Assembly: GCA_040403555.1 (NCBI GenBank)
Contig: JBBAKN010000002.1
Location: 310,001-374,000 of the forward strand
DNA from: JAIPAN01 sp040403555
Lineage (GTDB): Bacteria; Bacteroidota; Bacteroidia; Sphingobacteriales; Sphingobacteriaceae
Direction: 5' to 3'
DNA: 64,000 nt
The notes below the pieces were generated by a model. The model searched no databases and was not told where the DNA came from. It saw only the letters and a list, made by a program, of their open reading frames with translations. A program made the position numbers and the translations under genes. Positions 35,290 to 44,811 of this stretch are shown piece by piece. Numbering within the stretch: position 1 is the stretch's first letter; every line of letters starts with the position of its first letter.

Positions 35290-35387
35290 ATATTAAGTCC
35301 CATAATTATAATTAGCAATTATATTTCTTTTAAAGCACGTTATTTTCTTTTAATTAATCAGATTTGGTTAACTAAAAACAAAATAAT

Positions 35388-35714
35388 ATGAAAAAAAACA
35401 AAAATTTAATTGGCCCGGCAGTATGTTTGGGGCTTGGCATTATCGTACTTGGCGCTTGCGAAAAAAGTACTGAATTTACACCAAGCACGGCAGAAGGAAG
35501 ATTAGCTGTAGGACAAGTAATGGATTATAAAAGCCTTATTTTGGCGCCAGGTGCCCCAATTGATACCCGTCAAACAACACCTGCAACTACAACTTTAGAT
35601 AAAGGAAATGGATCGGGTATTGAATATTACTACGATTATAGAAAACTAGAACTTTACCCATTACCAAAACCAGATCCAGATCCAGAACCTTGGAAAGAAA
35701 GAGTAAACCATTAA
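35388..35714 (+). CDS. small Pro-rich lipoprotein of unknown function
   Basis: A 108-residue protein. A basic start and hydrophobic stretch end in the lipobox LGAC near residue 24 (GLGIIVLGACEKSTEF). The mature part has no clear fold: a Thr-rich region (TRQTTPATTTL), a Tyr-rich EYYYDYRKLE, and a tail of alternating Pro and acidic residues, KPDPDPEPWKE. It is not recognised. It sits directly after the two-component genes, with its own terminator and putative operator, so it may be a target of that system. Confidence 0.65.
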   Translation: MKKNKNLIGPAVCLGLGIIVLGACEKSTEFTPSTAEGRLAVGQVMDYKSLILAPGAPIDTRQTTPATTTLDKGNGSGIEYYYDYRKLELYPLPKPDPDPEPWKERVNH

Positions 35715-35734
35715 TACCATACACACCCAATTGT

Positions 35735-35765
35735 AAAAAAACCCTCTTTTTGGAGGGTTTTTTTA
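35735..35765 (+). terminator. intrinsic terminator after the small lipoprotein gene
   Basis: AAAAAAACCCTC (35735-35746) pairs with GAGGGTTTTTTT (35753-35764) around a six-base loop, followed directly by more A/T. The remaining 215 bases up to the TPR gene show no gene or clear signal. Confidence 0.85.
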
Positions 35766-35980
35766 TGCTCTAAAATTTATTGGGCGCCAAAAAAACTGAA
35801 GGTAATGCTGCCCATTATAGCCTAAAACAGCCTTGCAGTTACAAATCAGGCACTCGTTTAGTGTAGAGATGTGGAAAACTAAATCTATAAGAAAGACATT
35901 TTTGAGGTATTTTGAACATTAATTAGTCTTGGCAAGATTATTGATGATATAGCTGTATAAGCGCACATTAGTTTACGAGG

Positions 35981-37384
35981 ATGGAAGAAGAATTTGAATT
36001 TGGATTTAGTGAAGATCCTAAATTTTCGGTAGAACGCTACGAAGAAATGATCCGCAATCAGGACCAGTATTTCTTCGATGCACAAGCATTTGAAAACATC
36101 ATAGATTATTATATCGAAAAAAATGACCCCATAAAGGCACTTCAGGTAGTAGAATATGCCCTAAGCCAACACCCCTTTGTATCGGTATTTTTAGTAAAAC
36201 AAGCCCAATTATTTTTAGTGACCAATCAACTAAACAAGGCTTTTGCTGCCTTAGATAAAGCCGAAACCTTAGAAGCATCTGACCCGGATATTTTCACGCT
36301 AAGAGGCACCATTTTTGAGGGTCTAGAACAACATACCGAGGCACTAGAAAACTATAAAAAGGCCCTAGAAATGACTGAAAGTAGAGATGAAATTCTCTTA
36401 CACATTGCCTACGTATACCAAAATATGGCCGATTATGAATCGGCAATAACCTACTTAAAAGAGTGCTTAGAAAGCAATATGGAAAACCAAGAAGCCCTTT
36501 ATGAGTTGGCTTTTTGTTACGATGTGCTCGACAAACAAGAAGAATGCATTGAATTTTATAAACAATACATCGATACCGAGCCCTACTCATACGCCGCTTG
36601 GTACAACCTAGGCAATGCATACAATAAATTAAATTTATTTGAAAAAGCCATTGATGCCTACGATTATGCCATTTTAATCAAAGAAAATTTTTCATCGGCT
36701 TATTTCAACAAAGGCAATGCATTGGTTAATTTAGATCGCTACAGCGAAGCCATTGAGGTGTATAAACAAACCTTTGAGTACGAGCCACCCAATGGAGACA
36801 CCTATTGTGCCATTGGCGAATGCTACGAAAAATTAGAGCAAATGGACGAGGCTCGTAAATACTACAAAAAGGCGGTAAAAATGGATCCCGAACAAGCCGA
36901 TGCTTGGTTTGGCATAGGCGTAACGCTCGACTTTGAAGAACGCTTTTTTGAGTCGCTCCATTTTTATAGAAAAGCATTGGAGTTAGACGATCAAAATCCG
37001 GATTTTTGGTTTGCCATTGCCGATGCGCAATACAAACTAAAACAATTAGACGAATCTGAAAAAGCCTACGAAAAAGTACTAGAGCTAAACCCCATAGACA
37101 TTGAAGCGTGGTTAGATTACTCCTCTATATTATTTGAGCAAAAAAAACTTGCCGAAGCCATTGAAACCATTTCAGAAGGTATTAAAACCAACCCAGATGC
37201 CGCCGAACTATACTACCGTATGGTGGCTTACTTATTTGCCGATGGACAATATGCAGAAGCGTTGGCTTTCCTAGAAATTGCACTCAATACCGATCCGGAA
37301 AAACATCATATCCTATTCGAATACCTCCCCCAATTACAGGAAAACAAGGTAATTATCGATGTCATTAATCGGTATACCAGATAA
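35981..37384 (+). CDS. TPR-repeat protein
   Basis: A 467-residue protein made almost wholly of tetratricopeptide repeats; about ten 34-residue units can be traced, for example AWYNLGNAYNKLNLFEKAID, AYFNKGNALVNLDRYSEAIE and AWFGIGVTLDFEERFFESLH. No signal peptide or membrane helix is visible, so it is probably a cytoplasmic scaffold. The N-terminus is strikingly acidic (MEEEFEFGFSEDP). Such proteins are common in the phylum and the binding partner is unknown. The next gene follows after 38 bases. Confidence 0.92.
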   Translation: MEEEFEFGFSEDPKFSVERYEEMIRNQDQYFFDAQAFENIIDYYIEKNDPIKALQVVEYALSQHPFVSVFLVKQAQLFLVTNQLNKAFAALDKAETLEASDPDIFTLRGTIFEGLEQHTEALENYKKALEMTESRDEILLHIAYVYQNMADYESAITYLKECLESNMENQEALYELAFCYDVLDKQEECIEFYKQYIDTEPYSYAAWYNLGNAYNKLNLFEKAIDAYDYAILIKENFSSAYFNKGNALVNLDRYSEAIEVYKQTFEYEPPNGDTYCAIGECYEKLEQMDEARKYYKKAVKMDPEQADAWFGIGVTLDFEERFFESLHFYRKALELDDQNPDFWFAIADAQYKLKQLDESEKAYEKVLELNPIDIEAWLDYSSILFEQKKLAEAIETISEGIKTNPDAAELYYRMVAYLFADGQYAEALAFLEIALNTDPEKHHILFEYLPQLQENKVIIDVINRYTR

Positions 37385-37422
37385 ACACTTTAATAATTAG
37401 ATTTTTTTTGGACATTTGCAGC

Positions 37423-38190
37423 ATGAATTACACCTTAAATAATATCCCCGAACGCACCCAAAAACCAAGAAATAATGGCATAACCATGGTTATGGATAAG
37501 GGCTTAAGTATCCGTGAAGTTGAAGACTTTTTAGAAGTTTCCGGAACACATACCGATATTGTAAAACTTGGGTGGGCTACTTCTTATGTAACACCCAACC
37601 TAGAAAAAAAACTGCAGATATACAAAGAAGCAGGTATTCCTACCTATTTCGGAGGTACATTGTTCGAGGCCTTTGCCATTCGCAATCAATTTGACGATTA
37701 CCGCCGGGTACTAGACAAATACGATATGCAATATGCCGAAGTATCCGATGGCTCTATGGATATTGAACACGACGAAAAATGTGAATACATTCGTAAACTA
37801 AGTGAACAAGTAACCGTAATTTCTGAAGTAGGATCTAAAGATGCTGCTAAAATATTTGCCCCATACAAATGGATTGCCCTCATGAAAGCCGAAATTGAAG
37901 CCGGTTCTTGGAAGGTAATTGCCGAAGCTCGTGAAGGTGGAAACGTAGGTATATATCGCGATTCTGGAGAAGTAAGAGAGGGCTTGGTAGATGAAATTTT
38001 AACCCAAATACCCGCTGAAACCATTATTTGGGAAGCGCCCATTAAAGCCCAACAAGTATGGTTTATAAAACTAATTGGTACCAATGTAAACCTAGGTAAC
38101 ATTGCCCCTGCAGAAGTTATTCCATTGGAAACTATCCGGCTTGGTTTAAGAGGAGATACCTTTAGTCACTTTTTAGATCAAGGAAAGTAA
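37423..38190 (+). CDS. phosphosulfolactate synthase (ComA family)
   Basis: A 255-residue TIM-barrel enzyme that adds sulfite to phosphoenolpyruvate to give phosphosulfolactate. The ATG at 37423 (MNYTLNNIPERTQKPRNNGI) is preferred to an in-frame TTG at 37408. Family segments are GITMVMDKGLSIREVEDFLE, VKLGWATSYV, PTYFGGTLFEAFAIRNQ, VISEVGSKDA, and IWEAPIKAQQVWFIKLIGTN. In archaea this is the first step to coenzyme M. In this phylum a product feeding sulfonates or sulfonolipids is possible. ComB- and ComC-like genes are not in the window. aroE and gldD follow closely, so the three may form an operon. Confidence 0.88.
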   Translation: MNYTLNNIPERTQKPRNNGITMVMDKGLSIREVEDFLEVSGTHTDIVKLGWATSYVTPNLEKKLQIYKEAGIPTYFGGTLFEAFAIRNQFDDYRRVLDKYDMQYAEVSDGSMDIEHDEKCEYIRKLSEQVTVISEVGSKDAAKIFAPYKWIALMKAEIEAGSWKVIAEAREGGNVGIYRDSGEVREGLVDEILTQIPAETIIWEAPIKAQQVWFIKLIGTNVNLGNIAPAEVIPLETIRLGLRGDTFSHFLDQGK

Positions 38191-38206
38191 TTTCTACATT
38201 CATATC

Positions 38207-38986
38207 ATGAAAAAATACGGCATTATCGGGTACCCCTTGGCACACTCCTTTTCAGTTGGCTATTTTACAGACAAGTTTAAAAAAGACAGTTTATTAGATC
38301 ATGAATACGTGGCTTTCCCCATCGAATCCATTAGCGATTTCCCGGAAATTATAAAGAGTAATCCCGATTTATGCGGATTGAATGTTACCCATCCGCATAA
38401 AATTGGGGTTATTTATTATATGGACAGTTTGGATGAAGCCGCTAAAGAAATTGATGCCGTAAACTGCATTAAAGTTGCCAATAGCCACCCAGTTGAAGAT
38501 TTTTTTAGTGGAGAACTATCCTCCACACAAATTCGTTTAGAAGGCTATAACACCGATGCCTATGGTTTTGAGCACTCCCTAAAACCCCTACTACATAAGC
38601 GGCACCAAAAAGCCTTAATTTTAGGAAGTGGTGGAGCATCCAGAGCAGTGGCCTACGTACTTAAAAAACTACATATAGAGTACCAAATAGTGTGCAGAAG
38701 AGCCCGCAGCAAACAACTAGGCTATGCCGATGTAACCGCCGATTTACTGACGGAACATCTGCTCATTATCAATACCACACCCTTGGGCACGTTCCCAAAC
38801 ATCAACGAATGCCCAGATATTCCGTACGAACACCTTACAGATAAACACCTGGTGTACGATTTGGTATACAACCCCGCAGAAACCGAATTTTTAAAACGAG
38901 CCAAACAAAAAGGTGCCACCATTAAAAACGGCTTAGAAATGCTACACATACAAGCAGAAAAAGCTTGGGAAATTTGGAATAGCTAA
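38207..38986 (+). CDS. aroE: shikimate dehydrogenase
   Basis: A 259-residue NADP-dependent enzyme of the shikimate pathway (3-dehydroshikimate to shikimate). It has IGYPLAHSFSVGYFTDKF for substrate binding, LNVTHPHKIGVIYYMD with the catalytic Lys, GYNTDAYGFEHSL with the Asp, the nucleotide-binding loop LILGSGGASRAVAYVLKK and NTTPLGTFP. NGLEMLHIQAEKAWEIW closes the fold. It starts 16 bases after the phosphosulfolactate synthase gene and ends three bases before gldD. Confidence 0.95.
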   Translation: MKKYGIIGYPLAHSFSVGYFTDKFKKDSLLDHEYVAFPIESISDFPEIIKSNPDLCGLNVTHPHKIGVIYYMDSLDEAAKEIDAVNCIKVANSHPVEDFFSGELSSTQIRLEGYNTDAYGFEHSLKPLLHKRHQKALILGSGGASRAVAYVLKKLHIEYQIVCRRARSKQLGYADVTADLLTEHLLIINTTPLGTFPNINECPDIPYEHLTDKHLVYDLVYNPAETEFLKRAKQKGATIKNGLEMLHIQAEKAWEIWNS

Positions 38987-38989
38987 GCC

Positions 38990-39574
38990 ATGAATTTTTC
39001 CAAAGTACTCCTAGCTATGTTGGGTATAAGTTTGCTTTTTAGTGCTTGCGGGGGTAATTACACCCCTAAGCCACGAGGTTATTTTAGAATAGATTTCCCA
39101 GAAAAAAAATACCGAAGCTATCGGGCAAATGCTCCCTACGGCTTTGATTATCCGGTGTATGCCCAAGTGCAACCCGATACCCGTGCAGATGCTAAACCTT
39201 ATTGGATTGATGTCGCATTTCCGCAATTTAACGGCCGACTACACTTGAGCTACTTACCCATAAACTCTCCAAAAATGCTCAACCAACTGAGTGAAGATGC
39301 ACGGACTTTTGCCTTTAAACATACCGTAAAAGCCACCGCCATAGATGAAGGAATTATTTACTATCCCGAAAAAAAGGTATACGGCATTTATTATACCATA
39401 GAAGGTAATACCGCATCGGCCGTACAATTTTACCTTACAGATAGCAGTAAAAATTACCTAAGGGCTGCTTTATATTTTAACGAACAACCTCGAATAGATT
39501 CTATAAAACCTGTGCTCAACTTCATAAAAAAGGATATTGATGTATTCATCAAAACCTTTCAATGGAAAAGATGA
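38990..39574 (+). CDS. gldD: gliding motility lipoprotein GldD
   Basis: A 194-residue lipoprotein needed for gliding in Flavobacterium johnsoniae. The signal ends in the lipobox LLFSAC near residue 20. The mature part begins NYTPKPRGYFRIDFPEKKYR, the hallmark of GldD, followed by PYWIDVAFPQFNGRLHLSYL. Length is typical. GldD also occurs in non-gliding members of the phylum, so it does not prove motility. No other gld genes are in the window. Confidence 0.93.
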   Translation: MNFSKVLLAMLGISLLFSACGGNYTPKPRGYFRIDFPEKKYRSYRANAPYGFDYPVYAQVQPDTRADAKPYWIDVAFPQFNGRLHLSYLPINSPKMLNQLSEDARTFAFKHTVKATAIDEGIIYYPEKKVYGIYYTIEGNTASAVQFYLTDSSKNYLRAALYFNEQPRIDSIKPVLNFIKKDIDVFIKTFQWKR

Positions 39575-39635
39575 GAACATTTTTTTATTTCTAAACCCCA
39601 TTTGTTTGGTGGGTAGAAAAACCAGTTTGTTTGAT

Positions 39636-39643
39636 TAAATTTG
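39636..39643 (+). promoter_or_regulatory. candidate -7 box of the efflux-pump operon
   Basis: TAAATTTG fits TAnnTTTG and lies 24 bases before the ATG at 39668. It overlaps an in-frame TTG at 39641, which argues against that TTG as the start. No -33 element at the right distance. Confidence 0.4.
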
Positions 39644-39667
39644 AACTCAATTTCACACACACCCTAC

Positions 39668-40699
39668 ATGAGCGAAAAGAAAAAAGTAAAAAAAATTGGA
39701 CCATTCATTATAGCCAGTGTAATGGTATTACTGGTGGTAATCGCCTTTATTAAAATACAGTATGCTCGTAAGCACGAAGAAACCGACGATGCCCAAATTG
39801 AGGGCAATATTAGTCCAGTGGCCGCCCGTATAGGAGGTTATATTACCGATATCCGTGTGGTAGAAAATCAAAAAGTGATGCCTGGTGATACGCTAGTTTG
39901 TTTAGATAATCGCGATTTATTAGCTCGATTAGCGCAAGCCGAGGCTGCCCTCGAAAATGCCAAAGCCGCAGTAGGTGGTGCCGAAGCAGGCACTGCAACC
40001 GCACAAAGTACGGTAGTAAGTGGGAAATCGGCAATAGAAGCAGCACAAGTACGGGTGTGGCAAACCAAGCAGGAGTTTAACCGGTTTTTAAACTTAAGAA
40101 AAGAAGGTGTAAGTACGCAGCAACAATTTGATGCAACCAAAGCAGCTAAAGAGGCGGCCGAAGCACAATTAAGTTTAGCCATCAACCAGCAAAAAACCGC
40201 ACAAGCCAGCACCACCACTAGCAAGAGCCAAATTTCTGTAGCCCAGGCACAAGTGAAACAACGAGAAGCTGAGGTAGAAATGGCTCGTTTACAAGTATCA
40301 TATGCTGTGTTAACAGCCGCTACTTCGGGTACTATTGCCAAAAAGAATATTCAACCCGGCCAATTGGTACAAGCGGGACAGTCTTTATTTGCTATTGTTC
40401 GCGATAACCAACTTTGGGTAACCGCTAATTTTAAAGAAACGCAATTGGAAAAGATGCGTATTGGACAAAAAGCCAACGTTACGGTAGACGCCTTCCCAGA
40501 TAAAGTATTTACCGGCGTGGTAGAATCTTTTTCACCAGCAACGGGTGCAAAATTTGCTTTATTGCCCCCAGATAATGCCAGTGGAAACTTCGTAAAAGTA
40601 GTACAAAGAGTGCCTGTTCGTATCAAGTTAAACGCTACTACCGACTTGGCTTTGCTAAGAGCGGGCATGAATGTAAAAGCAAGCATTATACTTAACTAA
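39668..40699 (+). CDS. HlyD-family membrane fusion protein (EmrA-like)
   Basis: A 343-residue periplasmic adaptor of an efflux pump. One N-terminal membrane helix (IGPFIIASVMVLLVVIAFIK) anchors it. Then come ETDDAQIEGNISPVAARIGG, typical of EmrA, a long alpha-helical hairpin of about 90-205 rich in Ala, Glu and Gln, and the lipoyl and beta-barrel parts with AATSGTIAKKNIQPGQLVQA and VTVDAFPDKVFTGVVESFSP. With the next gene it should form a drug-efflux pump. No outer-membrane channel gene is adjacent. Confidence 0.93.
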   Translation: MSEKKKVKKIGPFIIASVMVLLVVIAFIKIQYARKHEETDDAQIEGNISPVAARIGGYITDIRVVENQKVMPGDTLVCLDNRDLLARLAQAEAALENAKAAVGGAEAGTATAQSTVVSGKSAIEAAQVRVWQTKQEFNRFLNLRKEGVSTQQQFDATKAAKEAAEAQLSLAINQQKTAQASTTTSKSQISVAQAQVKQREAEVEMARLQVSYAVLTAATSGTIAKKNIQPGQLVQAGQSLFAIVRDNQLWVTANFKETQLEKMRIGQKANVTVDAFPDKVFTGVVESFSPATGAKFALLPPDNASGNFVKVVQRVPVRIKLNATTDLALLRAGMNVKASIILN

Positions 40700-40707
40700 A
40701 TCTTTCT

Positions 40708-42288
40708 ATGGAATCGGAATCGACCATAGAATATGGTTTTAAGAAGTGGGTTATTGCCATTACGGTAATTGTATGTTCGCTCTTAGAACTTATTGACACC
40801 TCCATTGTAAACGTGGCCACCACCCAGCTAATGGGAAATTTAGGAGCCACACTAAGTGAGGTGAGTTGGGTAATTGCAGCCTATGGCATAGCCAATGTAA
40901 TTATCGTACCCATGTCTGGATGGTTATCGGCTCAGTTTGGGCGTAAAAACTATTTCGCTTTCTCTATAGTTGTTTTTACGGTGGCCTCCTTTTTATGTGG
41001 CAATTCTACCAGCATTTGGGAATTGGTAGCTTTTAGGTTTATTCAAGGAATTGGTGGGGGCGCACTTTTAGCAACTTCGCAAACCATTTTATTCGAAACT
41101 TTTCCGCCAGAACAAAAAGGATTAGCCAGCGCCTTGTATGGCATTGGTGTGTTAATGGGTCCAACCCTGGGGCCAACCATTGGTGGTTATATTATTGATG
41201 ACTACAATTGGCCCTTTATCTTTTATGTAAATATTCCAGTGGGTATTTTGGCGGTTATTTTAACCTTAAAATTTATAAAAAACCCAGCCTATATGAAAGG
41301 AAATCGGACGCCAGCATCGGAAGTAGATTGGTTGGGTATTGGCTTATTAATTTTGGGCGTAGGTTCTTTACAATTGATTTTAGAACAGGGTGAACGAGAA
41401 GATTGGTTTGCATCTTCATATATAAGCAATTTCACAGTAGTAGCCGTTCTCGGTATCATTGGATTTATTTGGAGAGAGCTTACGGCCAAAAAACCTATTG
41501 TTGATTTACGGGTACTCAAAAACAGAAATCTTGCATTAGGCGTTCTATTCTCATTTATTTTAGGATTTGGCTTATTCTCTAGCGTATTTGTGATACCAGT
41601 ATTTGTGCAAAGTATGCTAGGATTTACTGCCCTACAAACCGGATTAATGTTGATACCCGGCGCCATTGCCAGTGGCTTCATGATGCCTCTTGTTGGCAAG
41701 ATGATTCAAAAAGGCGTGTCGCAGAAATATATGATTGCCGCAGGTTTTGCAATTTTTGGGACATTTACATTTTGGGTATACCGAATAATTACCCCACAGG
41801 CAGGCCAGGAAGCTTTCTTTTACCCCCTTTTATTACGTGGATTGGGCTTAGGTTTACTATTTGTACCTATAGCTACATTTTCCTTATCGGCCTTAAAGGG
41901 CAAAGATATTGCGCAAGGTGCAGGCCTCACCGCTATGGTACGTCAATTGGGCGGATCTTTTGGCGTAGCCATCGTGTCTAGCTTTATTGCTTCGAGAGCC
42001 TTAAGCCACCGAAACAATTTAATAAGCCACCTTTCTGCTTACGATTTTTCGGTGCAAGAACGCCTAAAACAACTCACCCAATATTTAAGTGCGGGTAGTG
42101 GCGATGTAAACAAAGCACAACAACAAGCTTATAAAATTTTAGATTTAAGCGTGATGAAGCAAAGTTTTATTCTCACCTATATGGATACCTTTTTTTACCT
42201 CGGGGTATTCTTTTTATGCTGCTTGCCTTTGGTATTCTTAATCCGTAATACAAAGGTGGCAAAAGTAGATATATCGGCTGCTCATTAA
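40708..42288 (+). CDS. DHA2-family MFS multidrug exporter (EmrB-like)
   Basis: A 526-residue, 14-helix drug:proton antiporter. Typical segments are LLELIDTSIVNVATTQLMGN near the start, motif A variant GWLSAQFGRKNYFAFSIVVF, and the antiporter motif C GVLMGPTLGPTIGGYIIDDY. It starts eight bases after the EmrA-like gene. Substrates are probably hydrophobic toxic compounds; the exact ones cannot be deduced. Confidence 0.94.
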   Translation: MESESTIEYGFKKWVIAITVIVCSLLELIDTSIVNVATTQLMGNLGATLSEVSWVIAAYGIANVIIVPMSGWLSAQFGRKNYFAFSIVVFTVASFLCGNSTSIWELVAFRFIQGIGGGALLATSQTILFETFPPEQKGLASALYGIGVLMGPTLGPTIGGYIIDDYNWPFIFYVNIPVGILAVILTLKFIKNPAYMKGNRTPASEVDWLGIGLLILGVGSLQLILEQGEREDWFASSYISNFTVVAVLGIIGFIWRELTAKKPIVDLRVLKNRNLALGVLFSFILGFGLFSSVFVIPVFVQSMLGFTALQTGLMLIPGAIASGFMMPLVGKMIQKGVSQKYMIAAGFAIFGTFTFWVYRIITPQAGQEAFFYPLLLRGLGLGLLFVPIATFSLSALKGKDIAQGAGLTAMVRQLGGSFGVAIVSSFIASRALSHRNNLISHLSAYDFSVQERLKQLTQYLSAGSGDVNKAQQQAYKILDLSVMKQSFILTYMDTFFYLGVFFLCCLPLVFLIRNTKVAKVDISAAH

Positions 42289-42312
42289 TAAAAAGAGAGC
42301 CAAAATAAAGTT

Positions 42313-44700
42313 CTATTTCGCTACAATTTTAGTGGATGGTTTTAAGGTGCGTTCAAATAAGTTAAAAATACGTTTGTACTCATCGGTCCAGCTGGCAGGC
42401 TCGGTAAAGCCATGGTCTTCTACCGGGAATACGGCCAACTCCCAATTGTTTTTACCCAACTCTATTAAGCGTTGGCTAAAGCGAACAATGTCCTGAAACT
42501 GTACATTTTCATCAACCATACCGTGGCACATTAATAAATTTCCTTTTAACCCATCGGCAAAATAAATGGGCGAACTCTGCTTGTAGGCTTTGTCATCTAA
42601 AGCAGGTTCGTTTAAAATGTTTGATGTGTAGCCGTGGTTGTAATGCGCCCAATCGGTTACCGAACGCAGGGCAGCTCCCGAGCTAAATACATCTGGTTCT
42701 GTGCATAGTGCCATTAGGGTAATAAAACCGCCATAAGATCCGCCGTATAAACCCACGTGTTTGGGGTTTATACCGTATTTCTCTACCAAGAGTTTAACGC
42801 CATCCACTTGGTCGCTTAAATCTTTGCCCCCCATATGGCGGTAAATACCCGTACGGTGATCGCGGCCATAACCCGAACTAGCTGTATAATCAATATCCAA
42901 AACGGTATAACCAGCATCTGTCAATAAATTATTAAACATGTATTCTCTAAAATACTGGCTCCACCAATAATGCGCATTTTGCAAATAACCAGCCCCGTGC
43001 ACAAACACAACCGCTGGTTTATCTGGGTGTGGTTTGGCAGCTACATACAGCCTAGCATATACATCGGCACCATACCTGTTTTTAAACGTAATCATAGCCG
43101 GGTCTCTCCAAGCATAGCTGTTAAATTCGGCAGAAGTAGATTGCGTAATTTGTTTGGCTTTGGCACCTGGCTTATTTTCTTGCAAATACAATTCCCAGGG
43201 TTTATTGCTGTACGAATAGCGAATGGCTAACCATTTCTCATCGGGCGAAAGGCTTACTTCGTTACCACCCTTCATGCTGGTAAGTTGAGTAATTTCTCCT
43301 CCATTAGTTGACATGCGGTAGAAATGCGTAATACCCGGATGTTGCTTATTTGCGGTGAAGTAAAAGGTTTTTTTATCGGTAGATAAACGCAGGCTTTGCA
43401 CCTCCCAAGAACCAGAAGTAAGCTGTTTTTTAGCCCCACCGCTTATATTTTGCGTGTAAATATGGGAGTAACCACTGGCTTCACTTTGGTAATAAATGGT
43501 TTCGTTATCAATCCACCCTATGTTGGCACCGCCAAAGCTGCCGCCAATGCCCGGGCCACCAATCCAAGCTTCATCACGCTGGCGATCTAATAAACTTAAC
43601 TGACCAGTACTCGGATCTAATTTCATCACCCAGCGGTCTTTATTATCTAAGGCATAAACCAATACTACGGCTTGTGTTCCAGCATCGTTCCAATACGGGC
43701 CCACAATACTCACCTTACGGTCTTCATTCTTTTTAGTGCGTTCTTCTAATTGTTTAGGGTAATCTTTTACATAATCGGGTAAATCTTTAATGCCCGGTAT
43801 GTCTTTGGTAGATATGGCATAAATAGAATCGCGGGTGCGATCGTACACATAACTTTGGTACGTAGCCAATTGATTGCCCACTTTGGTGCGCCCCGGAATG
43901 TCTTCTACATAGCCGGAAGCGGTAATGTAATTGGGCACAATGGTGTTTTGATTTCCTTCCGGATTTTTACTGATTTTGAACACCAAATAACGAACATCGG
44001 AGCTTGCCTTAATACTAGATAAAGAACTCTTATCATCTAAGCTAAACTCCTTTGGGCGGGCAGGTTCGTTTGCCTTACGTTCTGCCTCGGCGGTTTTCTG
44101 CTGCTCGGCTTCTTGGCGCAAAAAATCGAAGGTTTGCAATTGATCGGTTTTTAACCACTGATCTTGTTTACTTAAACTAGGCTCTCCACGCTTTTTAGCT
44201 CTAGAAAAATTACTTAGTTGCGTTAAACTTCCATCAACTAAAGAAATGCTAAATAGGTTTTCTCCTTTTTGGAAAATAACCGCACGCTCATCGCCAGAAA
44301 AAGAAGCGTTGCTTTCTCTTTCAATAGTATTGCTTAGCGCTTTTTCTTTGCCGGTGGCAATAGTTAAAAGAAATAAATCACCATTGCGCTCAAATAGAGC
44401 TTGGGTATTTGTCTTGTTGAAAACTACGTTGCGTCTATTTAAGCTTTGCTCTTCAGCATCGCTAACTACTTGCGGTTTAGTAGCAGTTAAACCAATGCTA
44501 AATAAAGGATCGGTGGTTTTTTTATCCGGATTCCAATTAAAATAAACCTTGTTACTACTTAAACTCCACGCCACATTGCTGGGCGCTACGCCTATCCATT
44601 GCGGATTGCGCATAATTTTTTCGATACTTAAAGGAGCTAAATTTTGTGCAAATAGCTTTGTAGAAGCTAAAAACAAAAGGGTTATACCAAGTCTTTTCAT
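42313..44700 (-). CDS. exported S9-family serine peptidase (dipeptidyl-peptidase IV-like)
   Basis: A 795-residue prolyl-oligopeptidase-fold enzyme. A Sec signal peptide (MKRLGITLLFLASTKLFAQN) precedes an N-terminal beta-propeller (about 30-520) and an alpha/beta hydrolase domain. Catalytic residues are Ser in LYGGSYGGFITL near 655, Asp in MVDENVQFQD near 732 and His in VEDHGFTEP near 762. The inserted segment of about 195-240 is charged and Glu/Lys/Ala-rich (RQEAEQQKTAEAERKANEPA), probably a flexible linker. The protein probably cleaves peptides in the periplasm. Confidence 0.94.
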   Translation of the reverse strand: MKRLGITLLFLASTKLFAQNLAPLSIEKIMRNPQWIGVAPSNVAWSLSSNKVYFNWNPDKKTTDPLFSIGLTATKPQVVSDAEEQSLNRRNVVFNKTNTQALFERNGDLFLLTIATGKEKALSNTIERESNASFSGDERAVIFQKGENLFSISLVDGSLTQLSNFSRAKKRGEPSLSKQDQWLKTDQLQTFDFLRQEAEQQKTAEAERKANEPARPKEFSLDDKSSLSSIKASSDVRYLVFKISKNPEGNQNTIVPNYITASGYVEDIPGRTKVGNQLATYQSYVYDRTRDSIYAISTKDIPGIKDLPDYVKDYPKQLEERTKKNEDRKVSIVGPYWNDAGTQAVVLVYALDNKDRWVMKLDPSTGQLSLLDRQRDEAWIGGPGIGGSFGGANIGWIDNETIYYQSEASGYSHIYTQNISGGAKKQLTSGSWEVQSLRLSTDKKTFYFTANKQHPGITHFYRMSTNGGEITQLTSMKGGNEVSLSPDEKWLAIRYSYSNKPWELYLQENKPGAKAKQITQSTSAEFNSYAWRDPAMITFKNRYGADVYARLYVAAKPHPDKPAVVFVHGAGYLQNAHYWWSQYFREYMFNNLLTDAGYTVLDIDYTASSGYGRDHRTGIYRHMGGKDLSDQVDGVKLLVEKYGINPKHVGLYGGSYGGFITLMALCTEPDVFSSGAALRSVTDWAHYNHGYTSNILNEPALDDKAYKQSSPIYFADGLKGNLLMCHGMVDENVQFQDIVRFSQRLIELGKNNWELAVFPVEDHGFTEPASWTDEYKRIFNLFERTLKPSTKIVAK

Positions 44701-44797
44701 CAGGTTTTAAAATTGAATAAGCAAGATAATAAGTAAAAAGCAGATTGCCTACACCTATCTTCAGCCCCTAGCTATGAGTACATCACGTGCAAAACCG

Positions 44798-44805
44798 TAT
44801 CTTTG
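44798..44805 (+). promoter_or_regulatory. candidate -7 box of gltX
   Basis: TATCTTTG fits TAnnTTTG. It ends six bases before the ATG at 44812, which would leave almost no leader. No -33 element is seen at the right distance. Confidence 0.4.
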
Positions 44806-44811
44806 CTAGCT

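Noticed and set aside
35765..35980. Small genes in the spacer before the TPR gene
   Set aside because: Only frames of fewer than ten codons start there, and no RNA structure or promoter of good quality was found.
39601..39633. Repeated TTTGTTTG units before the efflux-pump genes
   Set aside because: The units are low-complexity, the spacing (25 bp) is off a helical turn, and they do not give a -33 element at the right distance.
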